Assembly: GCA_947374445.1 (NCBI GenBank) | Contig: CANCBY010000185.1 | Span: 1-5,131, forward strand | From: Pseudobdellovibrionaceae bacterium | GTDB lineage: Bacteria > Bdellovibrionota > Bdellovibrionia > Bdellovibrionales > Bdellovibrionaceae | Length of the DNA stretch: 5,131 bases | Direction of reading: 5' to 3' | In this document: positions 1 to 5,131 of the stretch, one piece after another | How positions within the stretch are numbered: the first letter of the stretch is position 1 | Layout of the letters: every line of letters begins with the position of its first letter | Position numbers and translations under genes: made by a program | Notes under the pieces: generated by a model | Seen by the model: only the letters and a program-made list of their open reading frames with translations | The model's database searches: none | What the model was told of the DNA's origin: nothing

Positions 1-531
1 TAATGCAATCACAGCAACTTCCGTGGTTCCGCCGCCGATATCGACTATCATGCTGCCTTTGGCCTCTTTGATCGGAAGGCCTGCTCCGATAGCAGCAGCC
101 ATCGGTTCATCGATCAAGAAAACTTCTTTTGCGCCTGCGGATTTTCCGGCCTCGACCACTGCGCGTTTTTCAACTTCGGTGACACCAAAAGGCAAAGAGA
201 TGATCACGCGGGGTTTAGACATAAAAGATTTAAGTCCCGGACGGCTCATAAAATAGCCAAGCATAGTTTCAGTGGTGTCGAAGTCGTCGATGACGCCATC
301 TTTCAGAGGGCGTTGACTTAAAATATTGCCAGGAGTGTTAGCAACTTTTTCTTTGGCCTCATTACCAACAGCTAAAATACGACGTTTGCCCGGGCTCACT
401 TCGCTGTACGCAATAATTGTAGGTTCATTGACAAGTACACCTTTGCCGCGAGCCGCGATCAGAGTATTGGCAGTGCCTAAGTCGATATATAGATCCGCCG
501 CCGAACCATCATCCTTGAAGAATCCGAACAT
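1..531 (-). CDS. mreB: Rod shape-determining protein MreB, N-terminal part (cut by window edge)
   Basis: MreB is the bacterial actin homologue that polymerises on the inner face of the cytoplasmic membrane and guides the elongation machinery for peptidoglycan synthesis. The visible 177 residues begin MFGFFKDD, a short hydrophobic/charged start like the membrane-binding N-terminus of Gram-negative MreB. The actin-fold phosphate-1 loop DLGTANTL follows at residues 17-24, then IDEPMAAAIGAGLP at about 140-153 and the phosphate-2 loop DIGGGTTEVAVI at about 164-175. These are near-canonical MreB signatures, which separate it from FtsA or DnaK. MreB proteins are usually about 335-350 residues, so roughly half is present and the rest, with any mreC/mreD, lies left of base 1. 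The ATG at 529-531 is preceded by AGGA at six bases spacing. The reading frame is intact. The gene directly upstream encodes an exported beta-rich protein. Bdellovibrio is known to have two MreB paralogues; whether this is one of a pair cannot be seen here. Confidence 0.97.
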   Translation of the reverse strand, partial: MFGFFKDDGSAADLYIDLGTANTLIAARGKGVLVNEPTIIAYSEVSPGKRRILAVGNEAKEKVANTPGNILSQRPLKDGVIDDFDTTETMLGYFMSRPGLKSFMSKPRVIISLPFGVTEVEKRAVVEAGKSAGAKEVFLIDEPMAAAIGAGLPIKEAKGSMIVDIGGGTTEVAVIAL

Positions 532-537
532 ATAAAT

Positions 538-541
538 TCCT
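538..541 (-). promoter_or_regulatory. mreB ribosome-binding site overlapping the upstream stop codon
   Basis: On the minus strand AGGA lies six bases before the mreB ATG. Two of its bases are shared with the TAG stop (540-542) of the preceding gene. A ribosome terminating on the upstream gene would therefore sit on the mreB Shine-Dalgarno, which favours translational coupling. The site also supports the ATG at 529-531 as the mreB start. Confidence 0.7.
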
Positions 542-1178
542 ACTTCTTTTTGTAGCCTGTTTTTTCGTCAAGCAAAACTGTGATATAACCTGAGATGTAT
601 GTAAAGGACTTGTTGCCGTTGATTCCAAGCTCAGCCCCGAACTCCATGTTTTTGTACTGCGGAGTTGAGAACTCGGTACCACCCACGAGATTGACTTGCG
701 TGTCGGTGTTCGAGCGCCAAGTGGTAATGCTGATCGGAAATCCTGCGTACGGAGTAAAAAGACCCTGATCGGTATCAAACTTTTTTGAGAGCAATGGCTG
801 CACGCGAAAGCTCACCAAAGAGTCTGAACTCTTCCTTGCATAGATGGCTTCGAGTTTGGCGCCAATCGCTGGTTGATTTTTGTAATCCGGAACCGGCACC
901 CATTTGAACGAGCCGCCAGTGTAAAAGTCAGTTTCGCCCGCACCCAAAGTCACACGGACTGATTTGTCTTCGGTAAGTCCTGAGTCAAAGAAGCCACCGA
1001 CATTCATGCCGCTGCCATCAGAAAGGCGGATTTGCGGCATAATGCCTACTTTGTAAAAACCGGTCGGGGTGATTTCGGCGCTCTCTCCTGTTTCAAAAAA
1101 GGCTTGAGCCGCTGAGCCAAGCAGTAAGCCGGCGCAAAAAGCGGTTGAGGATAAATGGCGGATTGATTTGAAGGTCAT
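540..1178 (-). CDS. Exported beta-rich protein, probable small outer-membrane barrel, function unknown
   Basis: I do not recognise this 212-residue protein. Residues 1-26 form a clear Sec signal peptide: basic start MTFKSIRH, a hydrophobic core, and a cleavage-type end GSAAQA before FFETGE. The mature part is a succession of alternating hydrophobic/polar segments with glycine and aromatic residues, such as FYKVGIMPQIRL (41-52), DFYTGGSFKWVP (84-95), AIGAKLEAIYARK (104-116), LVSFRVQPLL (121-130), FTPYAGFPISITTW (141-154), QVNLVGGTEF (161-170) and FTYISGYITVLL (192-203). This is what one expects of an 8-10 strand beta-barrel, or possibly a soluble periplasmic beta fold. The extreme C-terminus (GYKKK) lacks the terminal aromatic residue typical of barrel substrates of the Bam complex, so the barrel reading is unproven. 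The ATG at 1176-1178 has AGGAG at six bases spacing (1185-1189). It lies eight bases upstream of mreB on the same strand, suggesting one transcript. Its ribosome-binding site lies inside a long inverted repeat (1184-1259). Confidence 0.85.
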   Translation of the reverse strand: MTFKSIRHLSSTAFCAGLLLGSAAQAFFETGESAEITPTGFYKVGIMPQIRLSDGSGMNVGGFFDSGLTEDKSVRVTLGAGETDFYTGGSFKWVPVPDYKNQPAIGAKLEAIYARKSSDSLVSFRVQPLLSKKFDTDQGLFTPYAGFPISITTWRSNTDTQVNLVGGTEFSTPQYKNMEFGAELGINGNKSFTYISGYITVLLDEKTGYKKK

Positions 1179-1183
1179 AGCAA

Positions 1184-1259
1184 ACTCCTACTTTTTATGC
1201 TCGCACGTGAGAGCTTAAGTGCTCACATGCAAAAACATGAGTAAAAAGAGCTTAGGAGT
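1184..1259 (-). promoter_or_regulatory. Long imperfect inverted repeat that could sequester the ribosome-binding site of the 540-1178 gene
   Basis: The two halves of this 76-base stretch are complementary in nested blocks. ACTCCTA (1184-1190) pairs with TAGGAGT (1253-1259). CTTTTTA (1191-1197) pairs with TAAAAAG (1242-1248). CTC (1200-1202) pairs with GAG (1239-1241). GCA (1203-1205) pairs with TGC (1228-1230). GTGAG (1207-1211) pairs with CTCAC (1222-1226), around a centre at CTTAAG (1214-1219). Bulges lie at 1198-1199, 1231-1238 and 1249-1252. In the leftward transcript the basal helix contains the AGGAG Shine-Dalgarno, paired to an ACTCC some 70 bases upstream, with the ATG five bases beyond the stem. 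This could be a translation-gating leader. The central 28-base dyad (1203-1230) could alternatively be an operator for a dimeric regulator. The pairing is seen directly; the function is inferred, and it matters only if the transcript starts right of about 1259. Confidence 0.45.
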
Positions 1260-1270
1260 GGGAAGTCGAT

Positions 1271-1288
1271 TTGACAAGTCCGAGTCAA
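1271..1288. promoter_or_regulatory. TTGAC-N8-GTCAA dyad in the divergent promoter region, possible operator or -35 element
   Basis: TTGAC at 1271-1275 and GTCAA at 1284-1288 form a perfect five-base inverted repeat with eight bases between. The left arm extends to TTGACA, a consensus sigma-70 -35 hexamer for the rightward glycosyltransferase gene, but no good -10 follows at 16-18 bases; TATGAA at 1291-1296 is only 14 bases away. On the minus strand TTGTCA (1272-1277) is followed after 17 bases by TAAGCT (1249-1254), a weak -10, and a start from it would fall inside the 1184-1259 inverted repeat. Both genes must be transcribed away from this 127-base gap, so a promoter here is expected, but the exact elements are uncertain. 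Confidence 0.25.
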
Positions 1289-1305
1289 TCTATGAACCTT
1301 AAAGA

Positions 1306-2100
1306 ATGCAAAAGCTTCCCCTGAGTCTGGTGATTATCACTCTCAATGAAGAGAAAAATATTGAGCGCTGTATCAATTCTGTCCCTTTTGCGTCAGAAGT
1401 GGTGATTTTGGATAGCGGCAGTCAAGATCGCACGCGCGAGCTTGCTCAAAAGAATAGCAAAGAGCTCGGAATAGATTTCGTTTTTCAAGAGCAGTCGTGG
1501 CTTGGTTATGGTTTGCAAAAACGCAAAGTCACGGCATTGGCCAAGCACGATTGGATTTTAAACTTAGATGCCGATGAGGCCCTGAGTCCTGAGCTGGCTT
1601 TAGAAATTCAAAAAAGATTTGCTGAGCTTAATCCGCAAACGGCCCATTTGTTGCCGAGAAAGTCTTTTCATTTGGGGCGTTGGATTCTGCACGGTGGGTG
1701 GTATCCTGACCGACAGCTTAGGCTGTATCATCGACAGTTTTTCAATTGGTCCGAAGACTCAATTCATGAAAAAGTGGTAGCATCAGCCGGTGGCACCGCA
1801 GACATTTCATTTAAATCGCCATTACTGCATTACGTTTTTAAAAATTTGCACGATCAGATTGAAACAAATAACCGCTATTCGGGATTGCAAGCCCAAGATC
1901 ACTTTAAGCGCGGGAAGAAATTCTCTTTATTTAAACTATTGATCAAACCTGTGACGAAGTTTTTTGAGTGTTACTTTTTGAAATTGGGTTTTTTAGATGG
2001 AATGCCTGGCTTTATAATAGCTGTTGGGGCGGGTTACTCTGTGTTTTTACGATGGAGTAAGATTTGGGAGCTGGAGCTAGAAATGAGTTCTAAAAAATGA
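1306..2100 (+). CDS. Family 2 glycosyltransferase, WaaE/KdtX-like (LPS core beta-glucosyltransferase type)
   Basis: A 264-residue GT-A fold, inverting glycosyltransferase acting at the cytoplasmic face of the inner membrane, probably adding a sugar to lipopolysaccharide core or another surface glycan. The start LSLVIITLNEEKNIERCINSV (6-26) is the nucleotide-sugar-binding strand of GT2 enzymes. ILDSGSQDRT (34-43) is the second nucleotide-binding element, and LNLDADEAL (85-93) contains the DxD metal site. The middle GGWYPDRQLRLYHR (130-143) and DSIHEKV (151-157) are typical of the WaaE subgroup. The C-terminal third (about 207-252) is hydrophobic and basic, with FLKLGFLDGMPGF, as in that subgroup, and probably lies against the membrane. 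Length is normal for WaaE-like enzymes (about 250-260). An in-frame TAA at 1300-1302 excludes any longer start. The ribosome-binding site before the ATG is weak. The last bases overlap the FecR-domain gene as ATGA. Donor and acceptor sugars cannot be read from sequence. Confidence 0.9.
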   Translation: MQKLPLSLVIITLNEEKNIERCINSVPFASEVVILDSGSQDRTRELAQKNSKELGIDFVFQEQSWLGYGLQKRKVTALAKHDWILNLDADEALSPELALEIQKRFAELNPQTAHLLPRKSFHLGRWILHGGWYPDRQLRLYHRQFFNWSEDSIHEKVVASAGGTADISFKSPLLHYVFKNLHDQIETNNRYSGLQAQDHFKRGKKFSLFKLLIKPVTKFFECYFLKLGFLDGMPGFIIAVGAGYSVFLRWSKIWELELEMSSKK

Positions 2101-3131
2101 TTTGCAGAACCGGTTTGAAAAAACAGTTTTTTCTTTTTTTGCTGTTAGTGATTGCTATGGATGTGGCTCAGTCTCAATCCATGGAAGGGGCTTTGGGGCA
2201 GGGAGAGTCGAGCAAGAATATAAAGGCCGAATTCCCGCGCATTGAGTTCGTGAGGTCTGGCCAGGTCAAAAAAGGTGCTAACAAAGCGTTAGTGCAGAAC
2301 TTTAAAAACTCTGAAAAGCCTGTCGATCTTAAAAAAAATGATGTTCTCACTGAGCACGCAAAGATTGTAACCTCGGCTGACGCCGAAGTGAAGATCGCGC
2401 TCGATCCGTACACTCAGGTGATTGTTTTTGAAAACTCAGTTCTTGAGCTTCCTGTGATCACATGGGGACAGGGTGAAGTTTTAGATCTGCAATTGCAAAA
2501 AGGCAAAATCCAAGTCTCCTGTGAAAAAGATTGCGTCCGTCAGTATACAACCCCACTTTCAAAGAATGTTTTCACTAATGGAGTTTTCATTTTGGATTAC
2601 CGGCCCGAGTTTCCGTATGTCGAGCTCACGGCTTTGCATGGGGAGCAAGAATTTCGAGGGCTCGAAAATGAATCCATGATCAAAATTAAAGGCGGGCAAA
2701 AAGTAGTATTTCAAGGCCTTAAAGAAAATGATGAAGTGGCCTATGATGTTCTGCTTAAAGGGCGCAAAGTTGCACGGGGACAGCTGCAGGCTGTAGTCAC
2801 TCTGCCTGCCAACGAGATTGAGGCCCTTGATGATAAAAGCAAAAAACTTAAGCCCATTGTTGTAGCGAAGATTCCGGCTCCACCACGATTGCCAAATCAA
2901 ATTTGTGAGGCGCCTTTTGCGGAACTCAATCAATGTGCGTGGACCTGTGAGGGTTTGTCTAAAAAGAAAAAACCAATGAAAAACATAAAGACCTGCGATA
3001 TTTCACAGGCAGGAGTTCACTGCGTGCGCCGCCGTTGCAATGCCAATGGCCAGTGGGAAGACGCCACAATATTAACTCAATCGGCTCAGCGATGTGAGAC
3101 TCAGCCTATCGTTGCAGGTTGTGACTATTAG
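2097..3131 (+). CDS. Exported FecR-domain protein with cysteine-rich C-terminal region
   Basis: A 344-residue exported protein. Residues 1-26 look like a signal peptide: basic RTGLKK, then a hydrophobic run FFLFLLLVIAM, with a likely cut after VAQS. The region about 78-118 (DLKKNDVLTEHAKIVTSADA, then a strand-turn-strand ending FENSVLELP) matches the FecR fold pattern of a threshold phrase, a T-x-x-x-A-x-v-x-l segment and a terminal S-x-L-x-L. Here FecR is used as a stand-alone periplasmic domain: there is no sigma factor or TonB receptor nearby and no cytoplasmic anti-sigma part. Cysteines occur as a close pair (142, 146) and as eight more between 270 and 342 (270, 280, 284, 300, 309, 314, 333, 342), an even number that suggests disulfides in a small lysine-rich C-terminal module. 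The start overlaps the glycosyltransferase stop (ATGA, 2097-2100) with only weak Shine-Dalgarno character, pointing to translational coupling. Ligand and role are unknown; surface-glycan or peptidoglycan association is a guess from the partner gene. Confidence 0.8.
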   Translation: MICRTGLKKQFFLFLLLVIAMDVAQSQSMEGALGQGESSKNIKAEFPRIEFVRSGQVKKGANKALVQNFKNSEKPVDLKKNDVLTEHAKIVTSADAEVKIALDPYTQVIVFENSVLELPVITWGQGEVLDLQLQKGKIQVSCEKDCVRQYTTPLSKNVFTNGVFILDYRPEFPYVELTALHGEQEFRGLENESMIKIKGGQKVVFQGLKENDEVAYDVLLKGRKVARGQLQAVVTLPANEIEALDDKSKKLKPIVVAKIPAPPRLPNQICEAPFAELNQCAWTCEGLSKKKKPMKNIKTCDISQAGVHCVRRRCNANGQWEDATILTQSAQRCETQPIVAGCDY

Positions 3132-3146
3132 CCGGTGCTGGGCTCT
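3132..3146. other. Convergent junction of 15 bases without a clear terminator
   Basis: The FecR-domain gene and the peptidase gene end toward each other with 15 bases between their stop codons. Small dyads are present nearby: GCTC/GAGC at 3142-3145 and 3150-3153, and TGGCT/AGCCA at 3165-3169 and 3172-3176. None has a GC-rich stem of useful length followed by a T tract on either strand. Termination here is either factor-dependent or reads into the opposing gene. Confidence 0.5.
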
Positions 3147-5045
3147 TTAGAGCGCAATCGGAGATGGCTCTAGCCACACGCCTTGGGTGAGAGCGGATTT
3201 ACTGTCGAGAGTCAGATAGCTTTTATCTCCGTAGTGGCTCCACCGTTGAAGCCAGCGGTTCAAGGTTTGATTGGACCCTAAAGCCACAACAAGCAACCGA
3301 GTTTGTTTGATTTTAAAAGAAACAAAAAGAGAATTCTCATTGAAATTAAAAACTTGACCTTGGTAAGTGAACTGCTTTGGAGAGAGCTCGAGACCTTTAT
3401 TGCTTAGTTCTGCCCGCACCTCAGCGTTATGTAGTGCTTGGTCTGCACTGACAATCATCAGCTGCGATGTGCCGAGCTCTCGGAAGTCAGTGATGCTTTC
3501 AAATTTACTGTTGGCAAAAACAGCGCTCAGCTGAGGGATCAACTGATCGTCGGAACTTAACACCTTGATCGCCGGACTTGCAAAGTACTGCGAAAAAGTA
3601 ACCGGTTTTTCGCTCGCGCTCAGTTCTCTGAGTAAGAAAAAGTCTTGGTCAAAAGTATAAGAAACAGGCCTTACCGGAGCCGCTGCGACCTTAAGCTCGA
3701 GTCCTTTGCCATCGTCTCGAACCTTTTGATTGAAGCTTTTGACTGTTTGATCTGGCATCAAAGCTAAAATATTTAAGGGCAGACCAGCAATAGTTTTTAA
3801 GGCTGAAGGGCTTGGTGTCTCAAAAACAAGCTGGTTGGGGTTTTCTTGCCAGCTAAGTTTGAGAAATTCTTTAGGTAAAAGGCCTTTTGAATAGAGCCAA
3901 AACTTTTTAAATTCTGTAAAATCCATTTTAGAAGTTTGCGACAGTACAGAAAAGAAATCTTCAAAGCTTGCTTTTTTGAAACGATACTTTTTGTAAAACT
4001 CTTGAAGCGCCTGATTGAAGACGGTTTTTCCAACACGAGTTTCAAGCATAATAAAAACCATGAGAGCTTTGTCGTAGCCAATTGCTTGCAGTGAGCGGTC
4101 TTCGCCTCGAGATGAAAATTGAGACAACGGAATTTCATTAGTACCGCGAGAATAATTTAAAAAATTGGTGATGGCTTTGACCCGATATATCTTTTTATCG
4201 CTGTCGGCCAGCAGTCCGTAGTCGGCGCCAAAAGTTGTAAGTCCTTCGCACCAATTGCCTTTGCTGGGATCAACGAAGACGCCGTTTCCCCACCAAGAGT
4301 GCAGAAGCTCATGGGGCAGAGACGTTTTTAAGATAAAAGGAAAGTGTAAAAGCTGACTGCCAATCCATGTCATTTTTGGAAAGGCGTAGCCAATTTCATC
4401 GGGGCTTTCAACAACTGAGAACTGATCGTATGGATAGGATCCAAATTGTTTTTCGAATTGATTTAGGTATGTCTCGAGTGTTGATAGCCATATTTGAGCG
4501 AGTTCAGGTTCATCTTTTGAAAGATAGATATTAAGCTTTCCCTTTGCGCCTGAATACTTTCGGCATTTGCAAATCACAAAAGCCAATTCATCTTGAGGGT
4601 GGCCGGTGGCGGAATGAATCAGCTGATAATCTGCAGGCATGTCTGCTGATACAATGTATTGGGTTTGAACCGAGTTTGATGTTTGTGAGCCGGTTAGAGT
4701 TGGGATCCAGTACTCATCGCCAGCGATAAAAATAGGAGCAGTAGTCGTAGCGGGTAACGGAATAAGGTATTGAATCTGCCCAGTCTGTTGCGCTTTTAGC
4801 AGAAGATCCGTCGAACCATCGGGATTGAGTGCTGAAGTAAAGCCCGAGTTTTGCTGAATCTGAATTTGGGCTTTCAGTTTAAAATGTAGGTCGACATTTT
4901 CGTTGTTACTAATCTGTGATTTGATTTGAAGTTGCGAGGCCGTCTTTTTAAAAGATAGATCTGCCTTTAGGTGCGCAAAAGCCAGCGAAGTCAAAAATAC
5001 GCTACAAATAAACATAATAGTCGCAGATGTTTTGTTCATAACCAT
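3147..5045 (-). CDS. Exported M1-family zinc metallopeptidase (aminopeptidase N-like)
   Basis: A 632-residue gluzincin-type peptidase exported by a signal peptide (hydrophobic core about 9-22, ending SLAFA at 20-24), probably periplasmic or surface-located. An N-terminal beta-sandwich (about 26-180) precedes the catalytic domain. The zinc site is HELLH at 245-249, followed by SWWGNG and by the third ligand Glu267 in GNWCEGLT. Tyr324 in IGYDKALMVF matches the transition-state tyrosine of M1 enzymes. The usual GxMEN substrate motif is replaced by EIGYAFPKMTWIGSQ (about 217-231). Spacing from the second His to Glu267 is 17 residues rather than the classical 18. Both features resemble, from memory, a bacterial M1 subgroup with motifs of the type HExxHxWWGNGVxVD and GNWxEGLT, so the enzyme is probably active. 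A C-terminal region (about 395-632) of unknown role follows. ATG at 5043-5045 is chosen, with GGG at 5051-5053 as a weak ribosome-binding site; ATG at 5037-5039 is a possible alternative. It converges on the FecR-domain gene. Confidence 0.92.
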   Translation of the reverse strand: MVMNKTSATIMFICSVFLTSLAFAHLKADLSFKKTASQLQIKSQISNNENVDLHFKLKAQIQIQQNSGFTSALNPDGSTDLLLKAQQTGQIQYLIPLPATTTAPIFIAGDEYWIPTLTGSQTSNSVQTQYIVSADMPADYQLIHSATGHPQDELAFVICKCRKYSGAKGKLNIYLSKDEPELAQIWLSTLETYLNQFEKQFGSYPYDQFSVVESPDEIGYAFPKMTWIGSQLLHFPFILKTSLPHELLHSWWGNGVFVDPSKGNWCEGLTTFGADYGLLADSDKKIYRVKAITNFLNYSRGTNEIPLSQFSSRGEDRSLQAIGYDKALMVFIMLETRVGKTVFNQALQEFYKKYRFKKASFEDFFSVLSQTSKMDFTEFKKFWLYSKGLLPKEFLKLSWQENPNQLVFETPSPSALKTIAGLPLNILALMPDQTVKSFNQKVRDDGKGLELKVAAAPVRPVSYTFDQDFFLLRELSASEKPVTFSQYFASPAIKVLSSDDQLIPQLSAVFANSKFESITDFRELGTSQLMIVSADQALHNAEVRAELSNKGLELSPKQFTYQGQVFNFNENSLFVSFKIKQTRLLVVALGSNQTLNRWLQRWSHYGDKSYLTLDSKSALTQGVWLEPSPIAL

Positions 5046-5047
5046 GC

Positions 5048-5113
5048 TTACCCGAATTTCCCTGGAAAGGGAAGCAAGGGAAATGAAAGGAACAGGATTG
5101 CAAAGGTCTTCAT
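5048..5113 (-). CDS. Possible 21-residue hydrophobic upstream reading frame before the peptidase gene
   Basis: An ATG at 5111-5113 opens 21 codons that end in TAA (5048-5050), two bases before the peptidase ATG. The predicted peptide starts MKTFAILFLSF and continues with proline- and phenylalanine-rich residues to GKFG, resembling a truncated signal peptide. No Shine-Dalgarno is visible before its ATG on the minus strand (the local sequence is TCTCCTCATTAA), so translation is doubtful. If translated, its stop position would couple it to the peptidase start. It may simply be chance in an 86-base gap. Confidence 0.15.
   Translation of the reverse strand: MKTFAILFLSFPLLPFPGKFG
5058..5073. repeat. 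Short perfect inverted repeat TTCCCT-GGAA-AGGGAA
   Basis: Six-base arms, 5058-5063 and 5068-5073, enclose a four-base loop that reads GGAA on the plus strand, a GNRA-type tetraloop in RNA. It lies 12 bases upstream of the peptidase ATG and about 50 bases upstream of the presumed rightward gene. It has no T tract and is not a terminator. It might be a leader hairpin for either transcript or an operator half-site pair; chance is also possible. Confidence 0.3.
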
Positions 5114-5118
5114 TTAAT

Positions 5119-5124
5119 GAGGAG
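5119..5124 (+). promoter_or_regulatory. Ribosome-binding site for a rightward gene starting just outside the window
   Basis: GAGGAG on the plus strand is followed by seven bases (ATACCAA) to the window edge. This is an optimal Shine-Dalgarno with correct spacing for a start codon at or right after base 5132. The gene itself is not visible, so its product cannot be named. It would be divergent from the peptidase gene, with a shared upstream region of about 86 bases. Confidence 0.55.
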
Positions 5125-5131
5125 ATACCAA

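Noticed and set aside
23..535. Two plus-strand open frames (23-256 and 326-535)
   Set aside because: They lie antisense to mreB, whose minus-strand translation shows canonical MreB motifs. Neither encodes a recognisable protein or has a convincing ribosome-binding site.
509..778. Minus-strand open frame overlapping the end of the beta-rich protein gene and the mreB start
   Set aside because: It is out of frame with both, has no signal peptide or domain, and the overlapped genes are well supported.
1292..1324. Ten-codon frame starting ATGAACCTT just upstream of the glycosyltransferase start
   Set aside because: Very short, no ribosome-binding site, out of frame, and easily explained by chance.
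2089..2100. A6 run before the glycosyltransferase stop as a programmed -1 frameshift giving a fusion with the FecR-domain protein
   Set aside because: The heptamer is T-AAA-AAA, which does not allow full re-pairing at the P site. The downstream protein also has its own start codon and signal peptide, which a fusion would bury.
2174..2933. Minus-strand open frames (2174-2413 and 2559-2933) opposite the FecR-domain gene
   Set aside because: Antisense shadows; composition and content are not protein-like and no ribosome-binding site was seen.
3132..3176. Bidirectional intrinsic terminator at the convergent junction
   Set aside because: Only four- and five-base dyads with tiny loops and no T tract on either strand. 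Two of them lie inside the peptidase coding end.
3797..4729. Alternative-frame open frames inside the peptidase gene (3797-4138 minus, 4544-4729 plus)
   Set aside because: Both lie inside a continuous M1 peptidase frame with intact catalytic motifs.
1..5131. CRISPR array, tRNA, insertion sequence or defence system
   Set aside because: No regularly spaced repeats, transposase or nuclease frame, terminal inverted repeats or tRNA-like cloverleaf were seen. The window is almost fully occupied by envelope-related genes.

Overview
The window looks like a stretch of chromosome from a Gram-negative, rod-forming bacterium. It carries the start of mreB, a small signal-peptide-bearing beta-rich (probably outer-membrane) protein, a WaaE/KdtX-like family 2 glycosyltransferase, a secreted FecR-domain protein with a cysteine-rich tail, and a secreted M1-family zinc peptidase. 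Moderate base composition, lysine-rich small envelope proteins and this gene style would fit Bdellovibrionota (Bdellovibrio-like predators, which are known to carry two mreB copies). That placement is an inference from general resemblance, not a demonstrated match. No mobile element, CRISPR array, tRNA or rRNA is visible.

Layout from left to right. (1) Bases 1-531, minus strand: first 177 codons of mreB, cut by the window edge. (2) Bases 540-1178, minus strand: a 212-residue exported beta-rich protein of unknown function directly upstream of mreB; only 8 bases separate the two, and the mreB ribosome-binding site overlaps the upstream stop codon, so they probably form a translationally linked pair. 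(3) Bases 1179-1305: a divergent intergenic region. It holds a long imperfect inverted repeat (1184-1259) that, in the leftward transcript, would pair the AGGAG of the beta-rich protein gene with an upstream ACTCC. It also holds a small TTGAC-N8-GTCAA dyad (1271-1288). (4) Bases 1306-3131, plus strand: glycosyltransferase and FecR-domain protein, joined by an ATGA overlap. (5) Bases 3132-3146: a 15-base convergent junction. (6) Bases 3147-5045, minus strand: complete M1-family peptidase with signal peptide. (7) Bases 5046-5131: upstream region of the peptidase, apparently also the leader of a rightward gene starting just beyond the window (GAGGAG seven bases from the edge), with a short inverted repeat and a marginal 21-codon reading frame.

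Taken together, the genes concern the cell envelope: shape control (MreB), an exported barrel-like protein, surface glycan assembly (glycosyltransferase), and two periplasmic or surface proteins. Nothing shows that they form one pathway. The best candidate for an undescribed element is the leader structure at 1184-1259, which may gate translation of the beta-rich protein and, through coupling, influence mreB.
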